Source of the DNA: Gammaproteobacteria bacterium | Lineage (GTDB): Bacteria > Pseudomonadota > Gammaproteobacteria > JAADGQ01 | Assembly (NCBI GenBank): GCA_021648145.1 | Contig: JAKITI010000013.1 | Coordinates: 24,708-88,707, forward strand | Reading direction: 5' to 3' | Length of the DNA: 64,000 bases | Shown here: positions 1 to 8,277 of the stretch, in pieces | Layout of the letters: each line of letters begins with the position of its first letter | Numbering within the stretch: position 1 is the stretch's first letter | The notes under the pieces: model-generated | The model's database searches: none | What the model saw: the letters and a program-made list of their open reading frames with translations, nothing else | Told to the model about the DNA's origin: nothing | Program-made: the position numbers and the translations under genes

Positions 1-1330
1 CCTTTAGATTGGGAGCAATGCCCTGATTGATTATTTCTATTTTCCCCGCTTTACGCTCAAATGCCGCATACAGCTTGCGCCCAAGAATAGTCATATCCTG
101 TTGGCTGATATGGGTCTCTTGTGCGTGTTTGCGTGCGAACTCGGAAAGGAACTGATAGCTATGGGTGAGTTCGCCTACAAGGATTTCACGTTCCTCCTGA
201 ACTTTTGTGACTTTCCAGGTATTTCGTTCATCAAGCGTCTTGATCTCTTGTGGTGTCCAGCCCCATGCCGTGACTAGGTTATGTAGCAGTTGGTATCGCC
301 AGCTCTCTTGTTTGGATGGAGTGGTGCGACTTAACTGTTCGTTGGCTTTAAAATAAAAGCAGCGACGGGCAAGTTGTAATCGTTCCTTTTCTCCACGCTG
401 ACTGAGGTACTCTTCAATTTTGTTGATTAAAATGACATAAGGGTCAAGCTCATCAAGTTGTATCACTCCGTTGTAAATTGCGTTTTTAAATCGCACGGAA
501 AGAAGATCAATATTGGGGTATTCGCTGGCATAGGTTTCCATTAATAAAATTTTGAGGACGGACTTGTAGGGTGAATCAATTCCCTTATACAGTTGCCATA
601 GCGTCGCTCCAAAAAATTCTTCCGATGGAATACTGTTAACGCCCCCTAGGTCAATACACTCATTTTTGGTAATAAATCTTTGCTTTATCAGGTGCTCTAC
701 ATGCTTGTCATATTCATGCTCTTTATTTGGTGGGATGAGCCACCAAATAGGATAGAGACCTGCCAGGAGCAGGCTAGTACGATAAAACTCTTCTAACAAT
801 AGGTGATATTGGGCGCTGCCACTGCTCTCGGATGAAAGCTGTTCGGTGCGACCTTGGCGAAAAGCTTGAGGTTCGACCAGAAAAAAGTGTACATCAAGGT
901 CAAATGTAATGGCCCATTCTTCGAGTGCTTTGGCTTTTTTTTGTAACTCATCCAGTTTGTCGGCTTTGATTTCGTGGCTGTGGCAAATCCAGATATCGAA
1001 ATCACTTTTTTTTGAATAGGCGACTGTGCCACTGCTACCCATCAGAAAAAGTGAATGGATTTCATAATGGGACAACGCTCTTTTTTTATAGTCAAAACTT
1101 CGAGCTATATTTTTTGCGATATCAAGCGTTTTTTTTGTGGGATTATAATCAGAAATGCCTTTGGGTGTGGATTTCGATATAAAACCAGGAAAGGCTGGAT
1201 GGTTGGTGTGGAAAAGTAAAGGTAAAATATCGAGAAAAGATTGTTGTTTGCGGCTCAGGCAGGCATTGGCACGTACCAAACGCGCACGGTTTAATGCCAT
1301 AAAGCGTTTTTTGGCCGCCAATATCTCCAT
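1..1330 (-). CDS. cyaA: Class I adenylate cyclase, N-terminal part (cut by window edge)
   Basis: Makes cAMP from ATP in the cytoplasm, the signal for CRP. The frame is open from ATG at 1330 to the window start (443 codons); the family is about 850-930 residues, so roughly half is visible. The nucleotidyltransferase motif GSSGTVAYSKKSDFDIWICH lies at residues 99-118. Further on are DEFYRT, ECIDLGGVNSIPSEEFFGATLWQLYKG-type and RKLYAAFE segments that I recognise from E. coli CyaA. The start is supported by an AGGA-type ribosome site about 10 nt upstream and a TGA shortly before it in frame. The regulatory C-terminal half lies outside the window. It is transcribed divergently from pgl. Confidence 0.93.
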   Translation of the reverse strand, partial: MEILAAKKRFMALNRARLVRANACLSRKQQSFLDILPLLFHTNHPAFPGFISKSTPKGISDYNPTKKTLDIAKNIARSFDYKKRALSHYEIHSLFLMGSSGTVAYSKKSDFDIWICHSHEIKADKLDELQKKAKALEEWAITFDLDVHFFLVEPQAFRQGRTEQLSSESSGSAQYHLLLEEFYRTSLLLAGLYPIWWLIPPNKEHEYDKHVEHLIKQRFITKNECIDLGGVNSIPSEEFFGATLWQLYKGIDSPYKSVLKILLMETYASEYPNIDLLSVRFKNAIYNGVIQLDELDPYVILINKIEEYLSQRGEKERLQLARRCFYFKANEQLSRTTPSKQESWRYQLLHNLVTAWGWTPQEIKTLDERNTWKVTKVQEEREILVGELTHSYQFLSEFARKHAQETHISQQDMTILGRKLYAAFERKAGKIEIINQGIAPNLK

Positions 1331-1481
1331 CGTTAACAGTTTTCCTGATCAAGTTTTTTTGCTTATAATGATTAATATCGACATGCCATGCGATAAGCTT
1401 ATAAACTTTTTTATTTTGTAATACGATAAAAGCTTGGTGGGTTTTATCGAAGTTTGAAATTATTGCCAGGGAAAAACAGAA

Positions 1482-2207
1482 ATGGAAATAAAAAAATATT
1501 CAGAATTGCAGGCTCTTAATCAGGCGGCGGCGGATCTCTTTTTAAGCTTAGCGCGTCAAGCAGTTGCCAGGCAGGGTGCTTTTCATGTGGCTCTTGCGGG
1601 AGGCTCTACGCCTCAAGCACTCTATGAGCTTCTAGCAATGCCCGAGTATGCTGAAGTGATTCCATGGGATAATGTATATATCTATTTCGGGGATGAGCGT
1701 AGTGTGTTACCTGACGATGATGAGAGTAACTATGGGATGGCATGTGAGGCATTATTAAACCATGTGCCAATTCCTGAGGCACACATTCATCGTATTGAAG
1801 CAGAGTGCAGTGATGTGCACCATGCGGCGGCGGCTTATGAGGAGTTGCTCCGTACCTGTCTGCCTTCAGATGAGCATGGTCAGGTTGAGTTTGACTTGAT
1901 TTTACTGGGAATTGGGCCTGATGGACATACGGCTTCACTGTTTCCAAAAACAGATATTTTACATGAAACCAAGGCGCTGGTTGGGGCTGTGTATGTGAAA
2001 GAGAAACAAACGTGGAGAGTGAGTTTGACGTTTCCTGTATTAAATCAGGCCAGGCAACTACTGTTTCTGGTGGCAGGCCACAATAAAGCTGAAATTATCG
2101 GTCAAATATTGGGGGGGGCGATGAATAAAACGGTTTACCCAGTACAGCAGATTAAGAGCCAACGGCAACTGTGGTTGATTGATCAGGCCGCAGCAGAACG
2201 GTTGTAA
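1482..2207 (+). CDS. pgl: 6-phosphogluconolactonase
   Basis: Hydrolyses 6-phosphogluconolactone to 6-phosphogluconate in the oxidative pentose-phosphate or Entner-Doudoroff route. At 241 aa it has the normal length of the DevB/Sol family. Visible motifs are GGSTPQALYELL near residue 41, the YFGDERSV active-site loop, and GIGPDGHTASLFP, which carries the catalytic His. It is followed after 5 nt by glk, so the two are almost certainly cotranscribed. No zwf or edd is seen in the window. Confidence 0.95.
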   Translation: MEIKKYSELQALNQAAADLFLSLARQAVARQGAFHVALAGGSTPQALYELLAMPEYAEVIPWDNVYIYFGDERSVLPDDDESNYGMACEALLNHVPIPEAHIHRIEAECSDVHHAAAAYEELLRTCLPSDEHGQVEFDLILLGIGPDGHTASLFPKTDILHETKALVGAVYVKEKQTWRVSLTFPVLNQARQLLFLVAGHNKAEIIGQILGGAMNKTVYPVQQIKSQRQLWLIDQAAAERL

Positions 2208-2212
2208 CTAAA

Positions 2213-3208
2213 GTGATTGTTCTTGCAGGGGATATTGGAGGCACTAAAACATTATTGCAGATTTATGATGCTGCTCAAGGTCAGGAAATTAATACTCAAA
2301 ACTTTGAGTCGTCCTGTTATGCCACTTTTGATGTTTTGTTGGCAACCTTTCTTAAATCACTTGATTGTGGTGTTCGTGAGTCTATTAAGTCGGTGTGCTT
2401 TGCTGTGGCAGGTCCTGTTTATGATGGCGTTAAAGGGCAAGTCGCTCAGGTCACAAATTTACCCTGGAATTTAAATAGTATTGATCTGAGTCAGTTTTTT
2501 AATGGCGCGTCCGTCTGTTTAGTGAATGATTTTGTCGCGGTTTGTCATGGAGTTGCTCTTCTGGAAGAGAAAGATATATTTGTGCTTCAGCCAGGAAAAT
2601 CACTTCCAGGTGCCCACCAAGCCGTGATCGGCGCCGGAACTGGATTGGGAATGGGGCAGATTGTCTCATATGAAAATAGAGATTGTATATTGCCAGCGGA
2701 AGGCGGACACGCTGACTTTGCACCAGGCAGTTTGATTCAGTCCGAGTTACTTAATTATTTGCTACACAAAGGAGGGCGCGTTTCTATTGAGTCAGTATGT
2801 TCTGGTCGGGGTCTATTGAATATTTATTGTTTCATACGTGATTTGGAGCCTGAAAAAGAGAGTGCGGAGTTACGTGAAAAAATAAAAAATAGTGATCCTG
2901 CAGCCGCAATTACTTATTTTGCAAAGGAGTATCAGGATATTTTGGCTGAAAAATCACTGAAACTGTTTGTTGAGGTTTATGGCGCTGTAGCAGGTAATTT
3001 TGCATTAACAATATTGCCGCTGGGAGGGCTTTATATTGCAGGTGGAATTGCCCCCAAAATTATTGACTGGATGCGCCAGGATATATTTATGCAAGCGTTT
3101 AATAATAAAAATAAAATGACAGGTTTATTAGAAAATATTCCGGTTAGATTGGTATTAAATACCCACGTTGGATTGCTGGGCGCTGTATTTGTAGGCAGTC
3201 GATATTAA
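2213..3208 (+). CDS. glk: Glucokinase (ROK-independent Glk family)
   Basis: Phosphorylates glucose with ATP to glucose-6-phosphate. The protein is 331 aa, typical for the bacterial Glk family. Motifs seen are the phosphate-binding GDIGGTKT at residues 7-14, the LPWNLN and VNDFVAV substrate segments, GAGTGLGMG, and EGGHADFAP. The start is GTG at 2213, 5 nt after the pgl stop, with no good ATG alternative that keeps the GDIGGTKT motif. Together with pgl it feeds glucose into the pentose-phosphate/Entner-Doudoroff pathway. Confidence 0.94.
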   Translation: MIVLAGDIGGTKTLLQIYDAAQGQEINTQNFESSCYATFDVLLATFLKSLDCGVRESIKSVCFAVAGPVYDGVKGQVAQVTNLPWNLNSIDLSQFFNGASVCLVNDFVAVCHGVALLEEKDIFVLQPGKSLPGAHQAVIGAGTGLGMGQIVSYENRDCILPAEGGHADFAPGSLIQSELLNYLLHKGGRVSIESVCSGRGLLNIYCFIRDLEPEKESAELREKIKNSDPAAAITYFAKEYQDILAEKSLKLFVEVYGAVAGNFALTILPLGGLYIAGGIAPKIIDWMRQDIFMQAFNNKNKMTGLLENIPVRLVLNTHVGLLGAVFVGSRY

Positions 3209-3431
3209 GACTTTTTTGGTGTTGGCCGATAAAAATATGAAGCTGTTATGGTTGTTGTTAATTAAATTTTTGTATCAATGTGAGTTTTGACTTTTTTGGT
3301 TCTTGTATGGTATTTTCTTAGCTCGGTGTCAGTTTCTCAATGTAGACATCCGTAGTATTTACCAATTTAGGTTACGGAAAACTCCAATTTGTTAATGTTT
3401 TGTAATTTAAGGTTGTAGGAGGTTTACTATA

Positions 3432-4286
3432 ATGTTTATTAAGAAAATCAAAGCACTGTCTATATTAGGCTCGGTTGCTCTTATATTGCCATACTCGGTT
3501 ATGGCCGCACCACCCACTACTTATGGACAGTGGTACCTTACCGATGATGGTAATGGTAACGGTATTATTCAAGGTGTCGATGGTTCAGGTAATGCAACAG
3601 GTCTCGCACCTTGCCCGACTACATTTTCATCATGTGCCGTGATCGTATCAGGTGATGGGTTTATTCAGATGACAGCTAATGCTGGTGCAGATACTTATTT
3701 CTGGACTATTATCACCGATGAGTTGTCTCAAACTGCCTCTGGTGCATCGGGATCACAAGACTTTTGGATGGAAAATTTTGTAAAAGACGGCGGCCCTAAC
3801 GGAATTGCGAGTCGTCAAGTTACAAATAGCTCCAGTGTGGCTCAGGGTGACTTTACTTCAACAGTAGATGTAAATACTGGTTGGGGTGCAGCAGGTGGCT
3901 CTGGTATTGAGATTGATATTGTCCAGGATATTGATGATAACACTGTAGGTTCAGAATTTGAGCAGTCTTTTATCTATAAACAAAAGCCAGCAGCGAGTGC
4001 AGGTGGATCTGCAGCTACGATGGATGCCGGTATCACGTGGAATGCAGGTGATGAATTAACGGTGGTATGGATTGGTCAAACAGTTGATCTGGGTGGCACA
4101 TTAGGCACTGCAGCGGCTGATTTTTCATATGAATCTGTGATTGATGCAAGTAATGCCAAAGTTGATGATTACAGCTTCACTGTCCAAACATGGGACTGGA
4201 GTCCAACGAGTGATCTGAATACTGAGTTTGGTGCAGCGCCTCAGTTGCCAGGTGCATCTGCGCCTCATGGTAATGCTGGAAGTTAA
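3432..4286 (+). CDS. Secreted protein of unknown family
   Basis: I do not recognise the family. The 284-aa protein starts with a clear Sec signal peptide (basic MFIKKIK, hydrophobic core, cleavage after VMA near residue 25). The mature part is acidic, rich in Gly, Ala, Ser, Asp and Thr, and has a single CPTTFSSC cysteine pair near residues 60-67 that could form a disulfide. Aromatic and Asp/Gly-rich stretches suggest an all-beta extracellular domain. A strong ribosome site (GGAGG at 3418-3422) precedes the ATG, and an intrinsic terminator follows, so it is monocistronic or promoter-distal. It has no PEP-CTERM or membrane anchor at the C-terminus. The next gene, also exported, may be functionally related (inference). 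Confidence 0.7.
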   Translation: MFIKKIKALSILGSVALILPYSVMAAPPTTYGQWYLTDDGNGNGIIQGVDGSGNATGLAPCPTTFSSCAVIVSGDGFIQMTANAGADTYFWTIITDELSQTASGASGSQDFWMENFVKDGGPNGIASRQVTNSSSVAQGDFTSTVDVNTGWGAAGGSGIEIDIVQDIDDNTVGSEFEQSFIYKQKPAASAGGSAATMDAGITWNAGDELTVVWIGQTVDLGGTLGTAAADFSYESVIDASNAKVDDYSFTVQTWDWSPTSDLNTEFGAAPQLPGASAPHGNAGS

Positions 4287-4320
4287 TTAAAACCAGCTAG
4301 TATCAGGTTTTTTGTTTGAA

Positions 4321-4349
4321 AAAGAGAAGGTTCACCTTCTCTTTTTTTT
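4321..4349 (+). terminator. Intrinsic terminator after the secreted protein gene
   Basis: A perfect 10-bp stem (AAAGAGAAGG / CCTTCTCTTT) with a TTCA tetraloop runs into eight T's. It lies 34 nt after the stop at 4286 and separates this gene from the LolA-like gene downstream. Confidence 0.85.
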
Positions 4350-4456
4350 GTCCTGTTTTTTGTATTAATTTATTATTAATGAAACTTTTTACTGACTTTC
4401 AGTCTCTTACAGAAAAGTAGTTATTTTGATTGTTAAATTTTCAGGAGGTTTGGTGT

Positions 4457-5296
4457 ATGGATAGCATAAAATATTGTTCATCTTTTTTACTATTGGCTTT
4501 ATTGGGAGGCAATGTCGCTGCACAGGCAGAAGAGGTTGTTGATAATAAAGTGCTGAGTGGCGAACAGATCGTAGAGCAATGTAATTATAAATACCCGGGT
4601 GCGGATCAACGCACTCAATTGACCATTATCTTGAAAAATAAAAATGGTAATGAAAAAAAGAAAGTATTTTTAAGGTTGTGGAAAGATTACCACGGCGAAG
4701 ATAATATCCTGGAAAAAATGATACTTTTTACAGAGTATCCAGCCGATGCCAAAGGTGCTGCTTTTATGCGCTGGGCATATGACTCGGATGCAGGTAAAAA
4801 TGCAGATCAATGGATTTACTTGCCAGCACTGCGCAAAATTCGTCGAGTTTCGATTCGTGATCCTGGTGATGCATTTATGGGGTCAGACCTGACTTATAGT
4901 GATATTAGCTTAAGAAAGCTGGATGAAGATCAGCATACATTTCTACGAATGGATAAGCGGAACGGTGAGGAATATTATGTTGTAGAAAGTACGCCTAAAG
5001 AGAGCAAACCACTCTATAGCAAACGAGTCTCATGGTTTAAAAAAGCAGAAAGCTCTGATGGCTGTGTTAAAAATAGAATTGATTATTATGATGTAAAAGG
5101 TGACTTGCTAAAAAAACAGTTTATCGAGTGGCAACAAATCGATAAGGCTTGGGTTTGGGAAAAAGTGGATGTTCAAAATGTCCAGAATGGCCACGCATCC
5201 ATTTTTACAGTAAAAGATGTTGATGTTAATGTGGGTTTGAAAGATCGTATTTTTAAAAATGATGGAAGAACGTTAAAGCGTGGTTACAAACGTTAA
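4457..5296 (+). CDS. LolA-like outer membrane lipoprotein-sorting protein
   Basis: Predicted periplasmic protein of the LolA_like group (pfam17131 type), 279 aa from this start. Members resemble the lipoprotein carrier LolA in fold and often sit next to RND/MMPL transporters; their cargo is mostly unknown. Seen here are a signal peptide ending near AQA-EE at residue 23 and the family-typical stretch with LRLWKDYHGEDNILEKMILF, then ADQWIYLPALRKIRRV and GSDLTYSDI. I chose ATG 4457 because AGGAGG lies 8-13 nt upstream; an in-frame TTG 27 nt earlier has none. No RND partner adjoins it, although one lies at 37-40 kb. Confidence 0.8.
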   Translation: MDSIKYCSSFLLLALLGGNVAAQAEEVVDNKVLSGEQIVEQCNYKYPGADQRTQLTIILKNKNGNEKKKVFLRLWKDYHGEDNILEKMILFTEYPADAKGAAFMRWAYDSDAGKNADQWIYLPALRKIRRVSIRDPGDAFMGSDLTYSDISLRKLDEDQHTFLRMDKRNGEEYYVVESTPKESKPLYSKRVSWFKKAESSDGCVKNRIDYYDVKGDLLKKQFIEWQQIDKAWVWEKVDVQNVQNGHASIFTVKDVDVNVGLKDRIFKNDGRTLKRGYKR

Positions 5297-5324
5297 ATTC
5301 AAATCGGAACGTGTAAAAAATAAC

Positions 5325-5359
5325 AAGCGCAACAAGTTAATTTTGTTGCGCTTTTTTTT
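5325..5359. terminator. Bidirectional intrinsic terminator
   Basis: An 11-bp perfect stem AAGCGCAACAA / TTGTTGCGCTT with a 7-nt loop is followed by T's on the plus strand and, read on the minus strand, by a run from AAAAAAT. It sits between the convergent LolA-like gene (ends 5296) and rsmA (ends 5369) and can serve both. Confidence 0.85.
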
Positions 5360-5368
5360 ATGAATAAA

Positions 5369-6166
5369 TTATTTTTGGGCGCTTTCTAAAGCACTGACGG
5401 CATTGCTTAATTGAGCATATTGTTGCAGTGTGAGCACTTCTGGGCGTAATCTGGGGTTAATTCCAAGTGCTTCGATTTGCTGAGCGCTTAATACCGTCTT
5501 TAAATTATTCCGTAATGTTTTTCGTCGTTGTCCAAAAGATTGGGTAACCACTTGTTTGAACATGCTTTTGTCATCAACTTCAACGGGTGGCACTTTATGC
5601 GGCACTAATCGCACAATGGCAGAATCAACTTTGGGAGTGGGGGTGAACGAGGTGGGTGGTACGTTAAACAGAGCTTGTACCTGGCAGTGATATTGAATCA
5701 TGACACTTAATCGGCCATAGCTTTTACTTCCAGGTGCAGAGGCCATACGATTAACGACCTCTTTTTGCAGCATAAAGTGCATATCCTGAATGATATTAAT
5801 CTGCTCCAAAAGATGAAAAATCAAAGGTGTTGAAATATTGTAAGGTAAATTTCCGACAATGCGCAGCCGCTGATCATTGTGAACCAATGTACGGAAATCA
5901 AAACCAAGGGCATCGGCTTGGTGAATATTTAAGCCCGAAAATTGTGTGAATTTTTTCTGCAAGATAGGAATTAAGTCACGATCAAGTTCTATAACATCAA
6001 GTTGCTTGATCGCCTCTAACAGAGGCTCTGTTATAGCGCCTTGACCAGGGCCAATTTCGACAAGATGCTGGCCTTTTTGAGGGGCGATTGCTGTGATGAT
6101 TTTTTGAATCACCATCGGGTCGCGAAGGAAGTTTTGTCCAAATCGTTTGCGTGCGCGGTGTTGCAT
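5369..6166 (-). CDS. rsmA: 16S rRNA (adenine1518/1519-N6)-dimethyltransferase
   Basis: Dimethylates two adjacent adenines in the 3'-terminal hairpin of 16S rRNA during 30S maturation (KsgA). The 265-aa length fits the family. Visible are GQNFLRDP near residue 10, SAM motif I EIGPGQGAITEPLL at about 38-51, the acidic ELDRDL, and catalytic motif IV GNLPYNIST near residue 104. It follows pdxA by 23 nt, the conserved pdxA-ksgA order of gammaproteobacteria; apaG, often next, is absent here. Confidence 0.96.
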   Translation of the reverse strand: MQHRARKRFGQNFLRDPMVIQKIITAIAPQKGQHLVEIGPGQGAITEPLLEAIKQLDVIELDRDLIPILQKKFTQFSGLNIHQADALGFDFRTLVHNDQRLRIVGNLPYNISTPLIFHLLEQINIIQDMHFMLQKEVVNRMASAPGSKSYGRLSVMIQYHCQVQALFNVPPTSFTPTPKVDSAIVRLVPHKVPPVEVDDKSMFKQVVTQSFGQRRKTLRNNLKTVLSAQQIEALGINPRLRPEVLTLQQYAQLSNAVSALESAQK

Positions 6167-6189
6167 GGTGTGAATGGATTGCCCTGTTT

Positions 6190-7179
6190 TTAGGTTTTCG
6201 AATGGTTGATCATTTCAATGGCTGTTTGAATTGCGACCTTTAAACTTCCTGTACTGGCTGTGCCTTTTCCTGCTAAATCAAGCGCGGTTCCGTGATCCAC
6301 AGAGGTTCGAATAAAAGGCAAGCCGAGTGTCACATTCACGGCATGACCAAAGCCCATGTGCTTGAGCACCGGCAGCCCTTGATCATGATACATCGCGAGT
6401 ACGCTATCAGCGCGTTGCATATAGTGGGGTGTAAACAGACTGTCCGCAGGCAGTGGGCCTTCAAGGTTGAAACCTTCTAGGCGTAATTTTTCTAAAACAG
6501 GTGTAATGACTTCAATCTCTTCCATACCCATATGGCCATTTTCACCTGCATGAGGGTTTAAGCCACAGACTAGAATGTTAGGTTGATTTAAGCCGAAATA
6601 TTGTTTTAGATCATGATAAATAATTCTAATGGTTTTCTCTAAACTGCTCTGAGTAATGGCCTGGCTGACTTTGTTTAATGGCAAATGGGTGGTGGCCAGT
6701 GTGACACGTAGGCCAGTCGTGGCGAGCATCATGACAACTTGCTTGGTATTTGATTGCTCTGCCAAAAACTCAGTATGGCCACTGAATGTAATGCCCGCTT
6801 CATTGATAATTCCCTTATGTACGGGTCCCGTGACCATTGCATCAAACATGCCACCCATACAGCCTTGTGCAGCGCGATATATAGATTCCAGCACATATTT
6901 AGAGTTATTAGAATTGAGTAAGCCACATACGCTTTTTTCATAAAGTGGTATAGGCAATACTTTCAACGTTCCAGGGCAGTGTGACTCGGCGGGTTTGTCT
7001 GGGTCAAATGGAGTGATCTTTAAAGGCAGCTTCAGCAATGCAGCGCGAGCCGCGAGCATGTCAGGGTCAGCTATTGCAATCAGCTCAACGTCAAAATTAT
7101 TTTGTGCTGCCTGAATGCATAAGTCAGGGCCAATACCTGCCGGTTCACCAGGGGTCATGACTAAGCGTTTTATTTTCAA
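6190..7179 (-). CDS. pdxA: 4-hydroxythreonine-4-phosphate dehydrogenase
   Basis: Oxidises 4-phosphohydroxy-L-threonine in de novo pyridoxal-5'-phosphate synthesis. The protein is 329 aa with the N-terminal [12 protein letters not shown] signature, the metal/substrate segments [20 protein letters not shown] and [14 protein letters not shown], and the C-terminal [15 protein letters not shown]. The start is a TTG at 7179 with AAGGA 8 nt upstream; the first ATG (7158) would leave only MTPGEPAG in front of the motif and lacks such a site. It is in operon with rsmA. Confidence 0.95.
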   Translation of the reverse strand: MKIKRLVMTPGEPAGIGPDLCIQAAQNNFDVELIAIADPDMLAARAALLKLPLKITPFDPDKPAESHCPGTLKVLPIPLYEKSVCGLLNSNNSKYVLESIYRAAQGCMGGMFDAMVTGPVHKGIINEAGITFSGHTEFLAEQSNTKQVVMMLATTGLRVTLATTHLPLNKVSQAITQSSLEKTIRIIYHDLKQYFGLNQPNILVCGLNPHAGENGHMGMEEIEVITPVLEKLRLEGFNLEGPLPADSLFTPHYMQRADSVLAMYHDQGLPVLKHMGFGHAVNVTLGLPFIRTSVDHGTALDLAGKGTASTGSLKVAIQTAIEMINHSKT

Positions 7180-7315
7180 AAAGGAGATCCTTGTTACTCT
7201 AAACGGTTATAATTTCGAACTATACGCAGCCCCCTCAGAAGGGTCAAACAGACAGAGGCAACTTTAATGATAGTTTGGACTCTAATCCGTTATGCGTCCA
7301 TATTAAATCTGTGAG

Positions 7316-8242
7316 GTGGCTGAATGCGCGGTGTATCGAATGGGGCTTAAGCGGTGGCTGGTTGGTTGGGCAACCCAGTGGCTGAATAAAAGTATAGAGG
7401 TCGGTGGCGTACCGATGTCAGATTTTAAACGTATTGGCCACGAACTGCGTCCCGCTGATGTCTTGTTAGTGGAAGGTCACAGCCGTGTCAGCGAAGTCAT
7501 TAAAAATATCACGCGCAGCCCGTGGACACATTCGGCGCTCTATATTGGTCGCCTACATGATATTGAAGATGAGGCTGTGAGAAGGCAAATTGAAAAATAC
7601 TATTTTGGCAGTCCAGGTGACCAACTCATTATCGAAGCTTTATTAGGTGAAGATACGGTTGTTAGACCCTTAAATAAATACGCTTCAGAGCATCTTCGCA
7701 TTTGTCGCCCCAAAGCGATCTCTTTTGACGATGCTAGCAGAGTGGTGAAATATGCTGCTGAGCGCCTTGGTACGAAATATGATTTAAGGCAGCTTCTTGA
7801 CCTTGCCCGATTTATTTTCCCGTATTCAATTTTACCCCGCCGTTGGCGCTCCACCCTGTTTGAACATAATGCTGGACAGCAGACGCGCACAGTGTGCTCT
7901 TCCATGATTGCGGAAGCTTTTTCAAGTGTTCATTTTCCTATTTTGCCAGTGATACAGAGGTCAGGTCAGGGGCAAATGCATATGTATCAGCGCAACTCTC
8001 GTCTGGCAAAACCATGTGATTTTGATTACTCCCCTTATTTTGACATTATCAAATATCCCTTTATGGGGTTCGATGAATTGACCTATTATCGTCAATTACC
8101 ATGGGATCAGGATGGTACTATTTGCAATGATGTCGGCGATTGTTTTACGCCATCTGAAGCTGATGCCAGTCATAAAAATAGAGCACCAATCAAAAAAAAC
8201 AGTAAAAAACTTGACAACAATGGGGTTGAAGGTGCGAAATAA
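7316..8242 (+). CDS. YiiX-like permuted papain-fold (NlpC/P60-type) protein
   Basis: Resembles the YiiX/YebB-like permuted NlpC/P60 group (peptidase C92), cysteine hydrolases or amidases of unclear substrate, often called lipo-like proteins. Evidence is ADVLLVEGHSRVSEVIKNI followed by SPWTHSALYIG, which offers the His, and TVCSSMIAEAF, which offers the Cys nucleophile in the permuted order. The drawn start is GTG 7316 (308 aa); ATG 7340 or ATG 7414 (with GAGG upstream) are equally possible and keep the domain. No obvious signal peptide. It lies 35 nt before fadE and may share its promoter, which is a common link in this group but unexplained. Confidence 0.75.
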   Translation: MAECAVYRMGLKRWLVGWATQWLNKSIEVGGVPMSDFKRIGHELRPADVLLVEGHSRVSEVIKNITRSPWTHSALYIGRLHDIEDEAVRRQIEKYYFGSPGDQLIIEALLGEDTVVRPLNKYASEHLRICRPKAISFDDASRVVKYAAERLGTKYDLRQLLDLARFIFPYSILPRRWRSTLFEHNAGQQTRTVCSSMIAEAFSSVHFPILPVIQRSGQGQMHMYQRNSRLAKPCDFDYSPYFDIIKYPFMGFDELTYYRQLPWDQDGTICNDVGDCFTPSEADASHKNRAPIKKNSKKLDNNGVEGAK

Positions 8243-8277
8243 GAGTTCCGGTTGATTAGGATTGTCGGAGGATTGTC

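Noticed and set aside
1155..1421. Plus-strand open frame over the cyaA start
   Set aside because: Antisense to the conserved N-terminus of adenylate cyclase, without ribosome site.
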